From NCBI GenBank assembly GCA_002314945.1, contig DCHV01000026.1, positions 1-63,980 of the forward strand: a stretch of 63,980 bases of DNA. Reading direction: 5' to 3'. Below, piece after piece: positions 36,401 through 42,907 of this stretch. Position numbers and translations under genes: made by a program. The notes below the pieces were generated by a model. It was not told where the DNA came from. It was given only the letters and a program-made list of their open reading frames with translations, and made no database searches. This stretch comes from Prevotellaceae bacterium UBA1743. GTDB taxonomy: Bacteria > Bacteroidota > Bacteroidia > Bacteroidales > Bacteroidaceae. Positions within the stretch are counted from its first letter, which is position 1. Each line of letters starts with the position of its first letter.

Positions 36401-37375
36401 AGTCAGACGAATGTTGATATCAGAGTTGTCACTGTTCACAAAATCAGAAATATAGAGAAGTTCTGAAGGAGTGCCAACTTCATACCAGCCGTCCACAACA
36501 GAGATATAATCCGTGTCGAGCTGTCCACAAGTGGTACATTTCCCATTTTCATAGTTATGTGGAGGAATCTGACTGGCTGCATTCTTGTCGTTCGTGAAGG
36601 AAATATCCTCTGAAAGGAACGTACCATCGCATTTCATTTCACCAATTGGAAATACTTGCATGTGCGTATTATCTAGGGTGGGATACTTATCCTCGACTAA
36701 TGTCTGATACCACATTATATTTTGCTGATTACCATTCAATTTATAACAAAGTGAACCGTCAAGAGACATATCCTGTACATCAGAACCCCAGTAAGTATTG
36801 ATAAAAGTAGTAGATTCATAAGCACCTATCGTTTCGTAGGTCGTGAAGCAACTGGTTACTGTCGGACCTGAGAAAAGACCCACCAAACCGCCGATTTGAC
36901 CATTACATTCCAAAACAATATCACCTGCCGTGTAGCAGTTATTAATATTGGCTCCGAGAGAACATCCAGCAAGTACACCGACACGCCAGCCACTGGGATT
37001 CTTGACAGTAGCATTCACAAAACCGAGATTTTGGACGGTCGCGCCACTGATACGCCAGAAAAAGCCAGCTTCTGTAGCACTTTGGTCTAACTCGATTTTC
37101 AGATTACTGATGACATGACCTTTTCCATCAAAAGTCCCACTATAAGGGTTGTTATGATGTGCCATTGGAGTGAAATTTTCCACATTGCTCAAGTCGATGT
37201 CGGCCGTGAGAACTGCATTGGCATTGGTTTCCCCAGAATTGACAAGCTCTGCAAAGTCTGTCAAATCCTGAGCCGTACCGATTTGATACACGCCATCGGA
37301 TATTTCGATGGCACTTGCGTTCAATCCTGTTAGGAATAGAACGAGCGTTACAATTTTTAGTGATTTCATACGCAT
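33446..37375 (-). CDS. Large surface protein with three GLUG modules and a type IX-like tail
   Basis: A 1309-residue protein with a signal peptide (ending NASA). Order: GLUG module 1 (about 25-245, the most divergent), a Cys/His motif HNYENGKCTTCG (about 278-290), module 2 (about 292-510), a helical segment (520-660), a jelly-roll-like region starting LLKNGDFKDGWNGWD (about 675-880), a second helical segment (880-1000), module 3 (about 1030-1265) and a tail (SIYNLQGQKVEKPTKGIYII, ending RKTFIK). No catalytic domain is seen. It is likely a cell-surface adhesin or glycan-binding protein exported by the type IX system. Modules 2 and 3 are nearly identical to each other and to those in the DUF5703 and GH29 proteins. 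Confidence 0.8.
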   Translation of the reverse strand: MRMKSLKIVTLVLFLTGLNASAIEISDGVYQIGTAQDLTDFAELVNSGETNANAVLTADIDLSNVENFTPMAHHNNPYSGTFDGKGHVISNLKIELDQSATEAGFFWRISGATVQNLGFVNATVKNPSGWRVGVLAGCSLGANINNCYTAGDIVLECNGQIGGLVGLFSGPTVTSCFTTYETIGAYESTTFINTYWGSDVQDMSLDGSLCYKLNGNQQNIMWYQTLVEDKYPTLDNTHMQVFPIGEMKCDGTFLSEDISFTNDKNAASQIPPHNYENGKCTTCGQLDTDYISVVDGWYEVGTPSELLYISDFVNSDNSDINIRLTADIDLSGISYFPPIGTQIYPQGPMLHYGGTFDGQGHVIYNLSIVKDDEGAETGLFGRLQGATVKNLGIVNATIKNASALRAGVLAGSCVGNSMVMNCFTTGDFVMEDCICNYNHTNGDGLIGLISNATVRSCYTTHDTLADAENSTVENCYCGEEAREGAPTGELCYKLNGNSFLNPIWHQTIGEDDYPVSDSTHGTVYLYDEDTYASFQDEASFKVFLNQIVTPEKSFLEDVIATQSVIDECKAAVDGLSSVSDIDEFTAAYKEYLSLKDKLQESATAYEAFKQVAEETIRFLDENKDFQGKLRDQLVSYLEDDLEPNEDFENGSYPYIMEKHSLTTEEIQAETAKLQKMLETALAYEYGPGAEITELLKNGDFKDGWNGWDNGLANDSYYHDGFDIVGCEAWNTDGKIEQTVDGLKNGVYFVSMTAAYRPSNDPMSYAYNAYIYLNDNCVYIPSCYETYMPAEEAQDGVNCNLSIPSIDMDQPVTDDEGAIIGYAIHGTASIAIAAAAGRSMCCMVAQVNDGKLTIGLNNLGSKYGSDWTGWSGIHLTYLGSMEQAEKQLDAVLAGQVERANTLLYKYTIYTDNYYPKSPNFSNVLRDQLTAEIAEAEAASTPEAKYAVVEKFSQTFKDIYLSKRQYIEVINNVENLVSAAAELYPTIISDEENDAVYTVSNEAWSGFEDGTLNYDELTAQIQSFSFCPLIVDGWCEINNPAQLTMFSKLVNNGQANLNARLTSDIDLSGISYFPPIGTQIYPTGPMLHYGGTFDGQGHVIYNLSIVKDDEGAETGLFGRLEGATVKNLGIVNATLKNSSALRAGVLAGSCIGNSTVMNCFTTGDFVMEECICSYNHTNGDGLIGLISGANVRSCYTTHDTLADAEYSTVENCYCGEEAREGAPTGELCYKLNGDQSNITWYQNLGEDAYPVLNAEHGIVIQKEDGGYETITGIMNNVAKVENGSIYNLQGQKVEKPTKGIYIIHGRKTFIK
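33560..36500 (-). repeat. Near-identical GLUG module repeats (copies 2 and 3)
   Basis: About 700 bases at 33590-34290 recur at 35835-36500 with high nucleotide identity, for instance around the conserved block encoding NASALRAGVLAG. A further close copy lies at about 30440-31110 and a more distant one on the plus strand at 3186-3941. The similarity includes silent positions. Confidence 0.75.
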
Positions 37376-37521
37376 AGGTTTAATAGATGATAAAAAATGA
37401 TATTTTCTTTGATGTTGTAGTGAAATTTATTGGTTATGACCCATATTTTCCTTATATTTTGAGCAAAGTAACTTGATAAAAGTAAATTTTGTGAGGAAAA
37501 AATGAGATTTTGATTTCAATT

Positions 37522-37552
37522 TTTGATACGACGTATTATTTTCGTACTTTTG
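37522..37552 (+). promoter_or_regulatory. Promoter of the AraC-family gene
   Basis: TTTG (37522-37525) and TACTTTTG (37545-37552) are separated by 19 bases, a full Bacteroidetes -33/-7 match, 28 bases before the start codon. The same 205-base region must also hold the promoter of the divergent GLUG gene; only an imperfect TTACTTTG is seen for it. Confidence 0.8.
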
Positions 37553-37580
37553 CAACGGACAACTTGAAATCAGAGGTGGC

Positions 37581-38474
37581 ATGAGAATGGTGAAATACCT
37601 TCTGGCGAATGAGTCAGACTACTGTTGGGGGATAAATACGCGTTCGGTTGGATTGCAAGTGATTCCACCTGATGCGAAATACCCTTATGGGGAACATCCG
37701 CAAAAATACTTATGGACAAGAGAAAAGGGAAGAATCGTGGAAGAAGTCTATGTTTTGTACCTGTATCAGGGTCGCGGGTGGTTTGTGTCCGCCCATTGTC
37801 CAAAGACTGAAGTTCAGGCAGGAGATGTCATTGTCCTTTTCCCCGGCGAATGGCATAATTATGCCCCTTACGAAGAAACTGGTTGGGAAGAACTATGGAT
37901 TGGCTTCTCGGGTGATTTTGTCCAGCAGGTTGTCAACGACAAATTCTTCAATGTGTCATGTCCAATAATAAGAATCGGCCTTCGTCCCATTTTACACGAT
38001 GCTTTTGAAAGTGCATTCATGGTTGCCTATGAAGAGCGACCTGCCTATCAGCAGCAACTTGCAGGATATGTGTTGCAAATATTCAGTTCCATCTATGCAT
38101 ACAGCAAACAGCTGCCGTACCAAGACAGTCCCGATGCGGAATGCATCCATCATGCCCAAGTGTATATGCGAGAACACACATCTCGGCGTCTCCCGATGGA
38201 AGAGGTCGCGAAACAGATAGGAATGGGCTATGCCAAGTTCCGAAAGGTGTTCCGCAATTATACGGGTTTCTCACCCCAACAATATTTTCTGAAGCTCAGA
38301 CTGGAGGAATCAAGGGATCTTCTTCTCAACACGGTACTGTCTGCCAAAGAAATCGCTTTCCAATTGGGCTTTGATTCCGCTTCCCATTTCAACCGGATAT
38401 TCAGCAAACATTATCGTCAGACACCTATTGAGTTCCGAAAATCGATGTACGGCTCCACCGAAAATCATCAATGA
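37581..38474 (+). CDS. AraC family transcriptional regulator
   Basis: A 297-residue protein. Residues about 10-150 are a cupin-type sugar-sensing domain (VIVLFPGEWHNYAPYEETGWEELWIGFSG is the typical AraC pocket strand pair). Residues about 195-295 are the double helix-turn-helix DNA-binding domain (MEEVAKQIGMGYAKFRKVFRNYTGFSP and AKEIAFQLGFDSASHFNRIFSKHYRQTP). It is divergent from the GLUG gene and close to the DUF5703 and FAS1 genes, so it probably controls them in response to a sugar (inference from position). It has its own well-formed promoter. Confidence 0.92.
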   Translation: MRMVKYLLANESDYCWGINTRSVGLQVIPPDAKYPYGEHPQKYLWTREKGRIVEEVYVLYLYQGRGWFVSAHCPKTEVQAGDVIVLFPGEWHNYAPYEETGWEELWIGFSGDFVQQVVNDKFFNVSCPIIRIGLRPILHDAFESAFMVAYEERPAYQQQLAGYVLQIFSSIYAYSKQLPYQDSPDAECIHHAQVYMREHTSRRLPMEEVAKQIGMGYAKFRKVFRNYTGFSPQQYFLKLRLEESRDLLLNTVLSAKEIAFQLGFDSASHFNRIFSKHYRQTPIEFRKSMYGSTENHQ

Positions 38475-38553
38475 GATATACGCTATGGCAAGGACTAACT
38501 TGCATCAAGGCGTACATGTTGATCTGCACACAAACAACTGACGGTCTCGGTAT

Positions 38554-38666
38554 GCAAGCCCCGGCTCTTGGCCCTCTCGCAACTCGATGGAGGTTACTAC
38601 CCCCACGAGAAGACCTATAGTCCAAAGCAAGTAGAACTCATCTATCAGTATCTTGGAGAGCCATAG
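38554..38666 (+). pseudogene. Truncated 3' end of a second DUF4248 gene
   Basis: These 113 bases match 27931-28043 at 106 positions with no gaps, ending in TAG where the intact gene has TAA. Five of the seven differences are silent (including the stop); the others change Leu to Arg and Glu to Asp. The 5' part of the gene is missing and the upstream DNA is unrelated. It faces the InlB-repeat, holin-like and amidase genes downstream, the usual DUF4248 neighbours. Confidence 0.88.
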
Positions 38667-38766
38667 TGGATATGATGAAAAAAGGATTCGTCTATGACCC
38701 TTCTCGCGTGCTATGTTGCTGATGCCTATGCGAAACTGGTGAGCCCATTGCCTGATGCTTTTCCCA

Positions 38767-38942
38767 GCCTGCATTATTCATACTATTCCTTACGAAAGAG
38801 CTAAATGGTTGTGCATCAGCCTAAGCGCAGCGATGACGATGCAGAACGTAGTAACCCCTACCTTCAAAGAGGAAGAGCGAGCATTAGGCTGAGGTGCTGT
38901 CAGTTTGCTCTTGCAGTAGGTATAAGTATGAATAATGCAGGC
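38767..38942. repeat. Inverted-repeat-bounded element
   Basis: A perfect 17-base inverted repeat, GCCTGCATTATTCATAC at 38767-38783 and its complement at 38926-38942, bounds 176 non-coding bases. A second, weaker pair lies inside (CATCAGCCTA near 38815 and TAGGCTGAGG near 38885). No ORF is supported and no target-site duplication is obvious. It is probably a MITE-like or structured element. Confidence 0.6.
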
Positions 38943-38992
38943 TAGAGTCACCATGCACCCATTATCCGTCACACAAAAGCCTCCAAAACAAC

Positions 38993-39137
38993 CCATAATG
39001 GCGTATAATGGCGTATAATCGTCCGAATGAGGGTTTCCGGATGTTGTACCTTCGCTCCGTCTTTGATCAGGGACTGGTGCAAGTCTCAATGCAATCCGAT
39101 TGCAATCCGATTGCACACCGAATGCACACCGTATGCA
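38993..39137 (+). repeat. Two short tandem repeat arrays upstream of the InlB-repeat gene
   Basis: GCGTATAATG-type 10-base units occur about three times at 38993-39020. At 39089-39137 the pattern TGCAnnCCG repeats four times at an 11-base period, followed by a final TGCAA. The arrays resemble iterons or operator arrays. Apart from these, the truncated DUF4248 and the inverted-repeat element, the 732-base gap 38475-39206 holds no gene that I can support. Confidence 0.6.
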
Positions 39138-39206
39138 ATTTTTGAGAGTTTAACTATCAACCATTAAAACCTCGCGATGTGTAGGTAATCGCCAATTTAC
39201 GCAAGT

Positions 39207-39881
39207 ATGAAAATCATCAGTATGAAGGGCCTCGTGGAGAAGGCTCACGGCAAGATCTGCCAGGATGACAACAACAGTGTGTCGTACCGCAAGAAGGACG
39301 GTCAGATGTTCTCACAGCGCCGCTGCAACCCGCGCAATCTGGAGACGAACCCCTACTCTGAACGCGAACTGGAGGTTCAGACGGATTTCGGCGAGACCTC
39401 ACAAATCGCTGCCGCATGGACCCAGGCTAACCGCGTCTATAAGGCCAACAGCCGCAAGATTGACCTCGCCGCCTCTACCGCCGATTACCGCAAGATGCGC
39501 GCTGCCTTCGAGGCACAGGATGAGATCGTCACCTTTCAGGCGTTCGTGTGGTCCAAGGTGGTGAACGGTGCCGTCGTAGTGCCTGACGTGGCGGTGAGCG
39601 GTGGCAGCTCAACTACCCAGTACACTCTCACGCTCGCTGCCAGCCCTGTAGGCGGTGGTACGGTCACCGGTGCCGGTCAGTACAACTCGGGTGCGAGTGC
39701 CAGCATCAGCGCTGTGGCTGCCTCGGGCTACACCTTCACCCGCTGGAGCGACGGTGTGACTACTGCCTCGCGCAGCGTGGTGATGAACGCGAACAAGAAC
39801 CTGAGTGCTATCTTCACTGCTGCTTCTTCCGGCGGAGGCGACAATACGAGCGGTGGAGGCGGTGATGGCTACGGCGATTGA
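39207..39881 (+). CDS. Phage-cassette protein with a bacterial InlB-type repeat
   Basis: A 224-residue protein. Residues about 1-130 form a compact domain found beside amidase genes in Bacteroidales cassettes (MKIISMKGLVEKAHGKICQD, then AAWTQANRVYKANSRKIDLA); an HU-like or structural role has been suggested for neighbours of this kind but cannot be shown. Residues about 135-205 match the divergent InlB B-repeat (YTLTLAASPVGGGTVTGAGQY, then FTRWSDGVTTASRSV), a surface or adhesion fold. It ends with a Gly/Ser-rich tail. There is no signal peptide. It is in line with the holin-like and amidase genes. Confidence 0.6.
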   Translation: MKIISMKGLVEKAHGKICQDDNNSVSYRKKDGQMFSQRRCNPRNLETNPYSERELEVQTDFGETSQIAAAWTQANRVYKANSRKIDLAASTADYRKMRAAFEAQDEIVTFQAFVWSKVVNGAVVVPDVAVSGGSSTTQYTLTLAASPVGGGTVTGAGQYNSGASASISAVAASGYTFTRWSDGVTTASRSVVMNANKNLSAIFTAASSGGGDNTSGGGGDGYGD

Positions 39882-39906
39882 TGGCTGATGTCTGATTTGA
39901 CAAAAA

Positions 39907-39945
39907 CCGTATGTGGTGTATTGCCTGCTAATACATCGCATACGG
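39907..39945. terminator. Hairpin after the InlB-repeat gene
   Basis: CCGTATG pairs with CATACGG, and TGTAT with ATACA inside, 25 bases after the stop codon. The following sequence CCTTTATG lacks a strong T run, so it may be an RNA structure rather than a simple terminator. Confidence 0.5.
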
Positions 39946-39961
39946 CCTTTATGAACAGAAT

Positions 39962-40163
39962 ATTTCTCGCAAAGGTCGCAAAGATTTTGAGGTATATTAC
40001 AAAGGTATATAGCCTTTGCGTTCTTTTTTCTTTGCGTAAAGATGTTGCTTTCTGCAGGAAAGCGTTTAGAAAGGATGTGTGGGTGTTAAAAGCTCGCTTT
40101 TATAAGCACATACATCCTTTATAAACAGAAACGTTCAGTTTCGACATCTTCTTTGCGAGAAAT
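39962..40163. repeat. Inverted-repeat element between the InlB-repeat and holin-like genes
   Basis: ATTTCTCGCAAAG (39962-39974) and its exact complement (40151-40163) bound 202 bases. A second hairpin inside (40070-40120) pairs AAAGGATGT with ACATCCTTT and AAAAGC with GCTTTT. The sequence CTTTAT(G/A)AACAGAA occurs twice, at about 39948 and 40117. The stretch between genes (39882-40180) contains no ORF with support. Confidence 0.6.
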
Positions 40164-40180
40164 TAAAATCACGAACAAAC

Positions 40181-40378
40181 ATGAAACGAAACAATAACAT
40201 TCAAATAGGACTGGCTGTCGTGCTTGTAGCCTTCGGCGTGGCGCTCATCATAGCTGCGTTCATCGTTCCTCCTACCGGTGTCATCGACCCTACCGTCCTG
40301 ACCGCCTTCGGAGAGATCCTCACCTTTGCTGGTGCTGTCATTGGTATCGACTACCGGCATCGTGATAAACTTCAATAA
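40181..40378 (+). CDS. Small holin-like membrane protein
   Basis: A 65-residue protein with two predicted membrane helices (IGLAVVLVAFGVALIIAAFIV and LTAFGEILTFAGAVIGI) separated by the short polar turn PPTGVIDPTV. This build matches the small membrane protein regularly found in front of N-acetylmuramoyl-L-alanine amidase genes in Bacteroidales cassettes. A holin-like role in releasing the amidase is inferred from position only. The gene ends 6 bases before the amidase start, so the two are co-translated. Confidence 0.65.
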   Translation: MKRNNNIQIGLAVVLVAFGVALIIAAFIVPPTGVIDPTVLTAFGEILTFAGAVIGIDYRHRDKLQ

Positions 40379-40384
40379 ATCAAT

Positions 40385-40834
40385 ATGAGAACGATAACAC
40401 TACTAATCTGTCATTGTACAGCTACCATCGAGGGAAAGCATTATACCGCAGAGGATGTGGATGCGTGGCATCGTGCCAGAGGATGGAAGATGATAGGCTA
40501 TCACTACCTGATACTACTGGACGGAACCATCCAGAAAGGGCGACCGGAGGAGATGGTCGGCGCCCATTGCCTGAACCACAATCAGCACTCTATAGGAGTG
40601 TGCTATGTGGGAGGACTGAAAGCCTCTCCCCAGCCCTCCCCTGAAGGGAAGGGAGTCCAGTATGTACCAGCTGACACACGCACGCCAGCACAGAAACGTT
40701 CCTTACTCTCTTTACTTTCTCAGCTCAAGAAGAAATACCCTCGCGCCCTCATCGTGGGACATAATGTCTTTGCCAACAAAGCCTGTCCCTGCTTTGATGC
40801 CGCAAATGAGTATAAAGAATTACAACCCAAATAA
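40385..40834 (+). CDS. N-acetylmuramoyl-L-alanine amidase (phage lysozyme type)
   Basis: A 149-residue amidase_2-type enzyme resembling T7 lysozyme. The zinc ligands are visible: a His in LLICHCTAT near the start, a His in MVGAHCLNH, and a Cys in the terminal NKACPCFDA. It cleaves the bond between MurNAc and the stem peptide of peptidoglycan. There is no signal peptide, as expected of an endolysin. Residues about 80-90 (SPQPSPEGKG) are encoded by a short palindromic GC-rich insert at 40623-40655. It lies in a holin-like, amidase, spanin-like series. Confidence 0.9.
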   Translation: MRTITLLICHCTATIEGKHYTAEDVDAWHRARGWKMIGYHYLILLDGTIQKGRPEEMVGAHCLNHNQHSIGVCYVGGLKASPQPSPEGKGVQYVPADTRTPAQKRSLLSLLSQLKKKYPRALIVGHNVFANKACPCFDAANEYKELQPK

Positions 40835-40835
40835 T

Positions 40836-41258
40836 ATGAGAAAAATCGTTTCCGTTTTCGTTATCATTTTCGCCTACTCCTGTAGCACCATCAAGACTCT
40901 CCCCGCAGAGACTATCAAGGAAGTCACCAAGACCGACACGCTCTATATCAACAACGTCCAATATGATAGCATCTACACAGATCGCTTCGCTCAAGTTCAA
41001 AAGGTTCAAGGTGTTCAAGATGTTCAAGGTGTACGTGTGGACACGCTAATCAAAGAACTCACTAAGTACGAGTACAAATACAAACTCCTGCGTGACACCA
41101 TCTACCACACCAAGATTGAGGTTCGGCGTGACTCCATTCCCTACGAGGTTAGGATGGTGGAAACGAAGGAGGTACGTTACATCCCACTATGGGTAAAAGC
41201 CCTCGCTTGGGTGGGAGTTGCAGCGATATTACTGCTACTTGGCCGAATAATGCGATAA
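40836..41258 (+). CDS. Spanin-like lipoprotein of the lysis cassette
   Basis: A 140-residue lipoprotein from the ATG at 40836 (MRKIVSVFVIIFAYSCSTIK, lipobox Cys16). The middle is charged and probably coiled (IKELTKYEYKYKLLRDTIYHTKIEVRRDSI) and the C terminus is a membrane helix (WVKALAWVGVAAILLLLG). An outer-membrane lipid anchor plus an inner-membrane helix would let it bridge the two membranes like a unimolecular spanin (inference). Residues 54-65 are four VQx units from a 9-base tandem repeat at 40995-41030. It starts 1 base after the amidase stop. Confidence 0.6.
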   Translation: MRKIVSVFVIIFAYSCSTIKTLPAETIKEVTKTDTLYINNVQYDSIYTDRFAQVQKVQGVQDVQGVRVDTLIKELTKYEYKYKLLRDTIYHTKIEVRRDSIPYEVRMVETKEVRYIPLWVKALAWVGVAAILLLLGRIMR

Positions 41259-41268
41259 GTCATTGGTA

Positions 41269-41294
41269 TTATTACCAAAAGTTGTCGTAATTTT
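41269..41294 (+). repeat. 26-base direct repeat, left copy
   Basis: Identical to 45077-45102, where the same bases encode the last residues and stop codon of eutC. Here they are non-coding, 10 bases after the spanin-like gene. The final TAATTTT with the next G also forms a -7-like box (41288-41295). The copies bound the permease-eutB-eutC operon. Confidence 0.9.
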
Positions 41295-41366
41295 GCACTC
41301 GTAACATCATTTTCCTTGAAGTATTTGCCTATTTCTGAAAGAAAATTTATACCTTTGCTCAAAGGT

Positions 41367-41397
41367 GTTGAAATTATTGTTATCTGGCATACTTTTG
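41367..41397 (+). promoter_or_regulatory. Promoter of the ethanolamine operon
   Basis: GTTG (41367-41370) and TACTTTTG (41390-41397) are 19 bases apart, 28 bases before the permease start. Two more -7-like boxes lie upstream (TAATTTTG at 41288-41295 and TACCTTTG at 41350-41357), so transcription may start at more than one point. Confidence 0.7.
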
Positions 41398-41425
41398 CGT
41401 TACTAATTACAAAACTTGTTGTTAT

Positions 41426-42901
41426 ATGGAAACAAACAAACTGGTACGTGCTCTTGGGCTCAAGGAATCCATTAGTATGACAATTGGAACTGTAGTCGGT
41501 GTAGGCCTCTTCACTTGTGGTTCCTCTCAAATTGGCTTGGTGGGCACATGGATTATTGGCTTCACCTTCGTCTCTCTTCTTATCAGTATTTGGCCTTGTC
41601 TCATCTACGGCGAAATGTCTGCAGCACTTCCTTGTGCTGGTGGAACATACAACTTCGCAAAACGAGGTTTGAATCGTATTTGGGCAAATATGGCAGGATG
41701 GCATTACATCGTCTCTGTGGTTGCGATTGGTGCAGGTGAAACACTTGCGTTCTCCAACTATTTCACTATTCTTCTTGAAGCATTTGGCATTGACATCACA
41801 TGGCTTGACTCACGTGTCATAGCTTGTACACTTGTTGCAATCTTCTTGGTTCTCAACTTCCGAGGAATCGAACAGTCAGGAAAGGCACAGACTGCATTCA
41901 TTTTCTTCTTCTGGGCATGTTCTATCTGCTGGTTCCTGTATATGATTCCAAATATTCATGTTGAGTATTTTGGTGGTATAGCAATGGATAAGTTTCCTTC
42001 TTTCCGTGAAATGATGTATATCTTCGGACTTGTATGGTGGTGTTATACAGGTTTCGAGACTTGCGTTAGTATAGGTAGTGAAACAAAGTTTCCTCAGTAT
42101 GTCCTTCCTCGCGCGTTGAAGATCTCTGTATTTCTTGTATTTGCTCTCAACGCTCTCTTCCAATGGTTCCTTGTAGGTCTTGTTCCTGGAGAGTTCTATG
42201 ATATGATTGCAAGCGCTGATGCTCCTTACGCAGAAGGTCTTAAGACAGCAGGACTTGTCGGCTTCCCTATTATTCTTCTCTGTATTGCAATTGCTTTTGG
42301 TGGTGACCTCTCAACAATCAACCCTGGTATTGCAGCACCTGCCCGTTATATCTATACCATGGCTGAGGACCATTCTTTGCCTGCAGTTCTTGGTAAGGTA
42401 CATCCTAAGTTCAAGACTCCACATATTGCAGTGCTTGTTGTTGGTATTATCAATTTTATACTTATCGCAACAGATTCTATCTGCTATATCGCATCTGTGT
42501 CGCTCATCTCTCTTGCAGTATGCTACATGATTGGATGTCTTGCATATATGGGCTTGTTGAAGCATTATCCAGACATGAAGCGTCCATATAAGGCACCTTT
42601 CGGAAAACTTGGTTGCTATGTAACCATCGTACTTTATCTGTTCATGCTTATTTTTGCAGATGTGACAGCACTAATCACGGCTGTCGTACTTTCTGTTCTT
42701 TGTATTATCTTCTATTTCGCATACACAAAGAAGCATCAGAATGTTATCGTTCCACTTGAAGAAGAAATTGGCAAGATTGAAGAACCAACAGAAGATGAAA
42801 TGAAGGCAATGGATAAGGAATACACTATCTGGAAGTGGGGTACTATTGCTGTGACAGTCATTGCCCTGTCTATTTATTTCATACCTATGATATTTGCTTA
42901 A
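41426..42901 (+). CDS. APC-family permease, probable ethanolamine transporter
   Basis: A 491-residue protein with about 12 membrane helices. The first helix motif, MTIGTVVGVGLFTCG, is the substrate and sodium/proton-binding break of the APC superfamily; IYGEMSAALPCAGGTYNFAKR follows. The C-terminal end carries an acidic cytosolic loop and a final helix. The substrate is inferred from the next two genes, which encode both ethanolamine ammonia-lyase subunits; it is not orthologous by eye to EutH. It starts the operon, 6 bases before eutB. Base composition is AT-richer than the genes to the left. Confidence 0.82.
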   Translation: METNKLVRALGLKESISMTIGTVVGVGLFTCGSSQIGLVGTWIIGFTFVSLLISIWPCLIYGEMSAALPCAGGTYNFAKRGLNRIWANMAGWHYIVSVVAIGAGETLAFSNYFTILLEAFGIDITWLDSRVIACTLVAIFLVLNFRGIEQSGKAQTAFIFFFWACSICWFLYMIPNIHVEYFGGIAMDKFPSFREMMYIFGLVWWCYTGFETCVSIGSETKFPQYVLPRALKISVFLVFALNALFQWFLVGLVPGEFYDMIASADAPYAEGLKTAGLVGFPIILLCIAIAFGGDLSTINPGIAAPARYIYTMAEDHSLPAVLGKVHPKFKTPHIAVLVVGIINFILIATDSICYIASVSLISLAVCYMIGCLAYMGLLKHYPDMKRPYKAPFGKLGCYVTIVLYLFMLIFADVTALITAVVLSVLCIIFYFAYTKKHQNVIVPLEEEIGKIEEPTEDEMKAMDKEYTIWKWGTIAVTVIALSIYFIPMIFA

Positions 42902-42907
42902 GTTACT

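Noticed and set aside
38993..39137. A CRISPR array
   Set aside because: The repeats are 10-11 bases, directly tandem and without unique spacers, and no cas genes are present.
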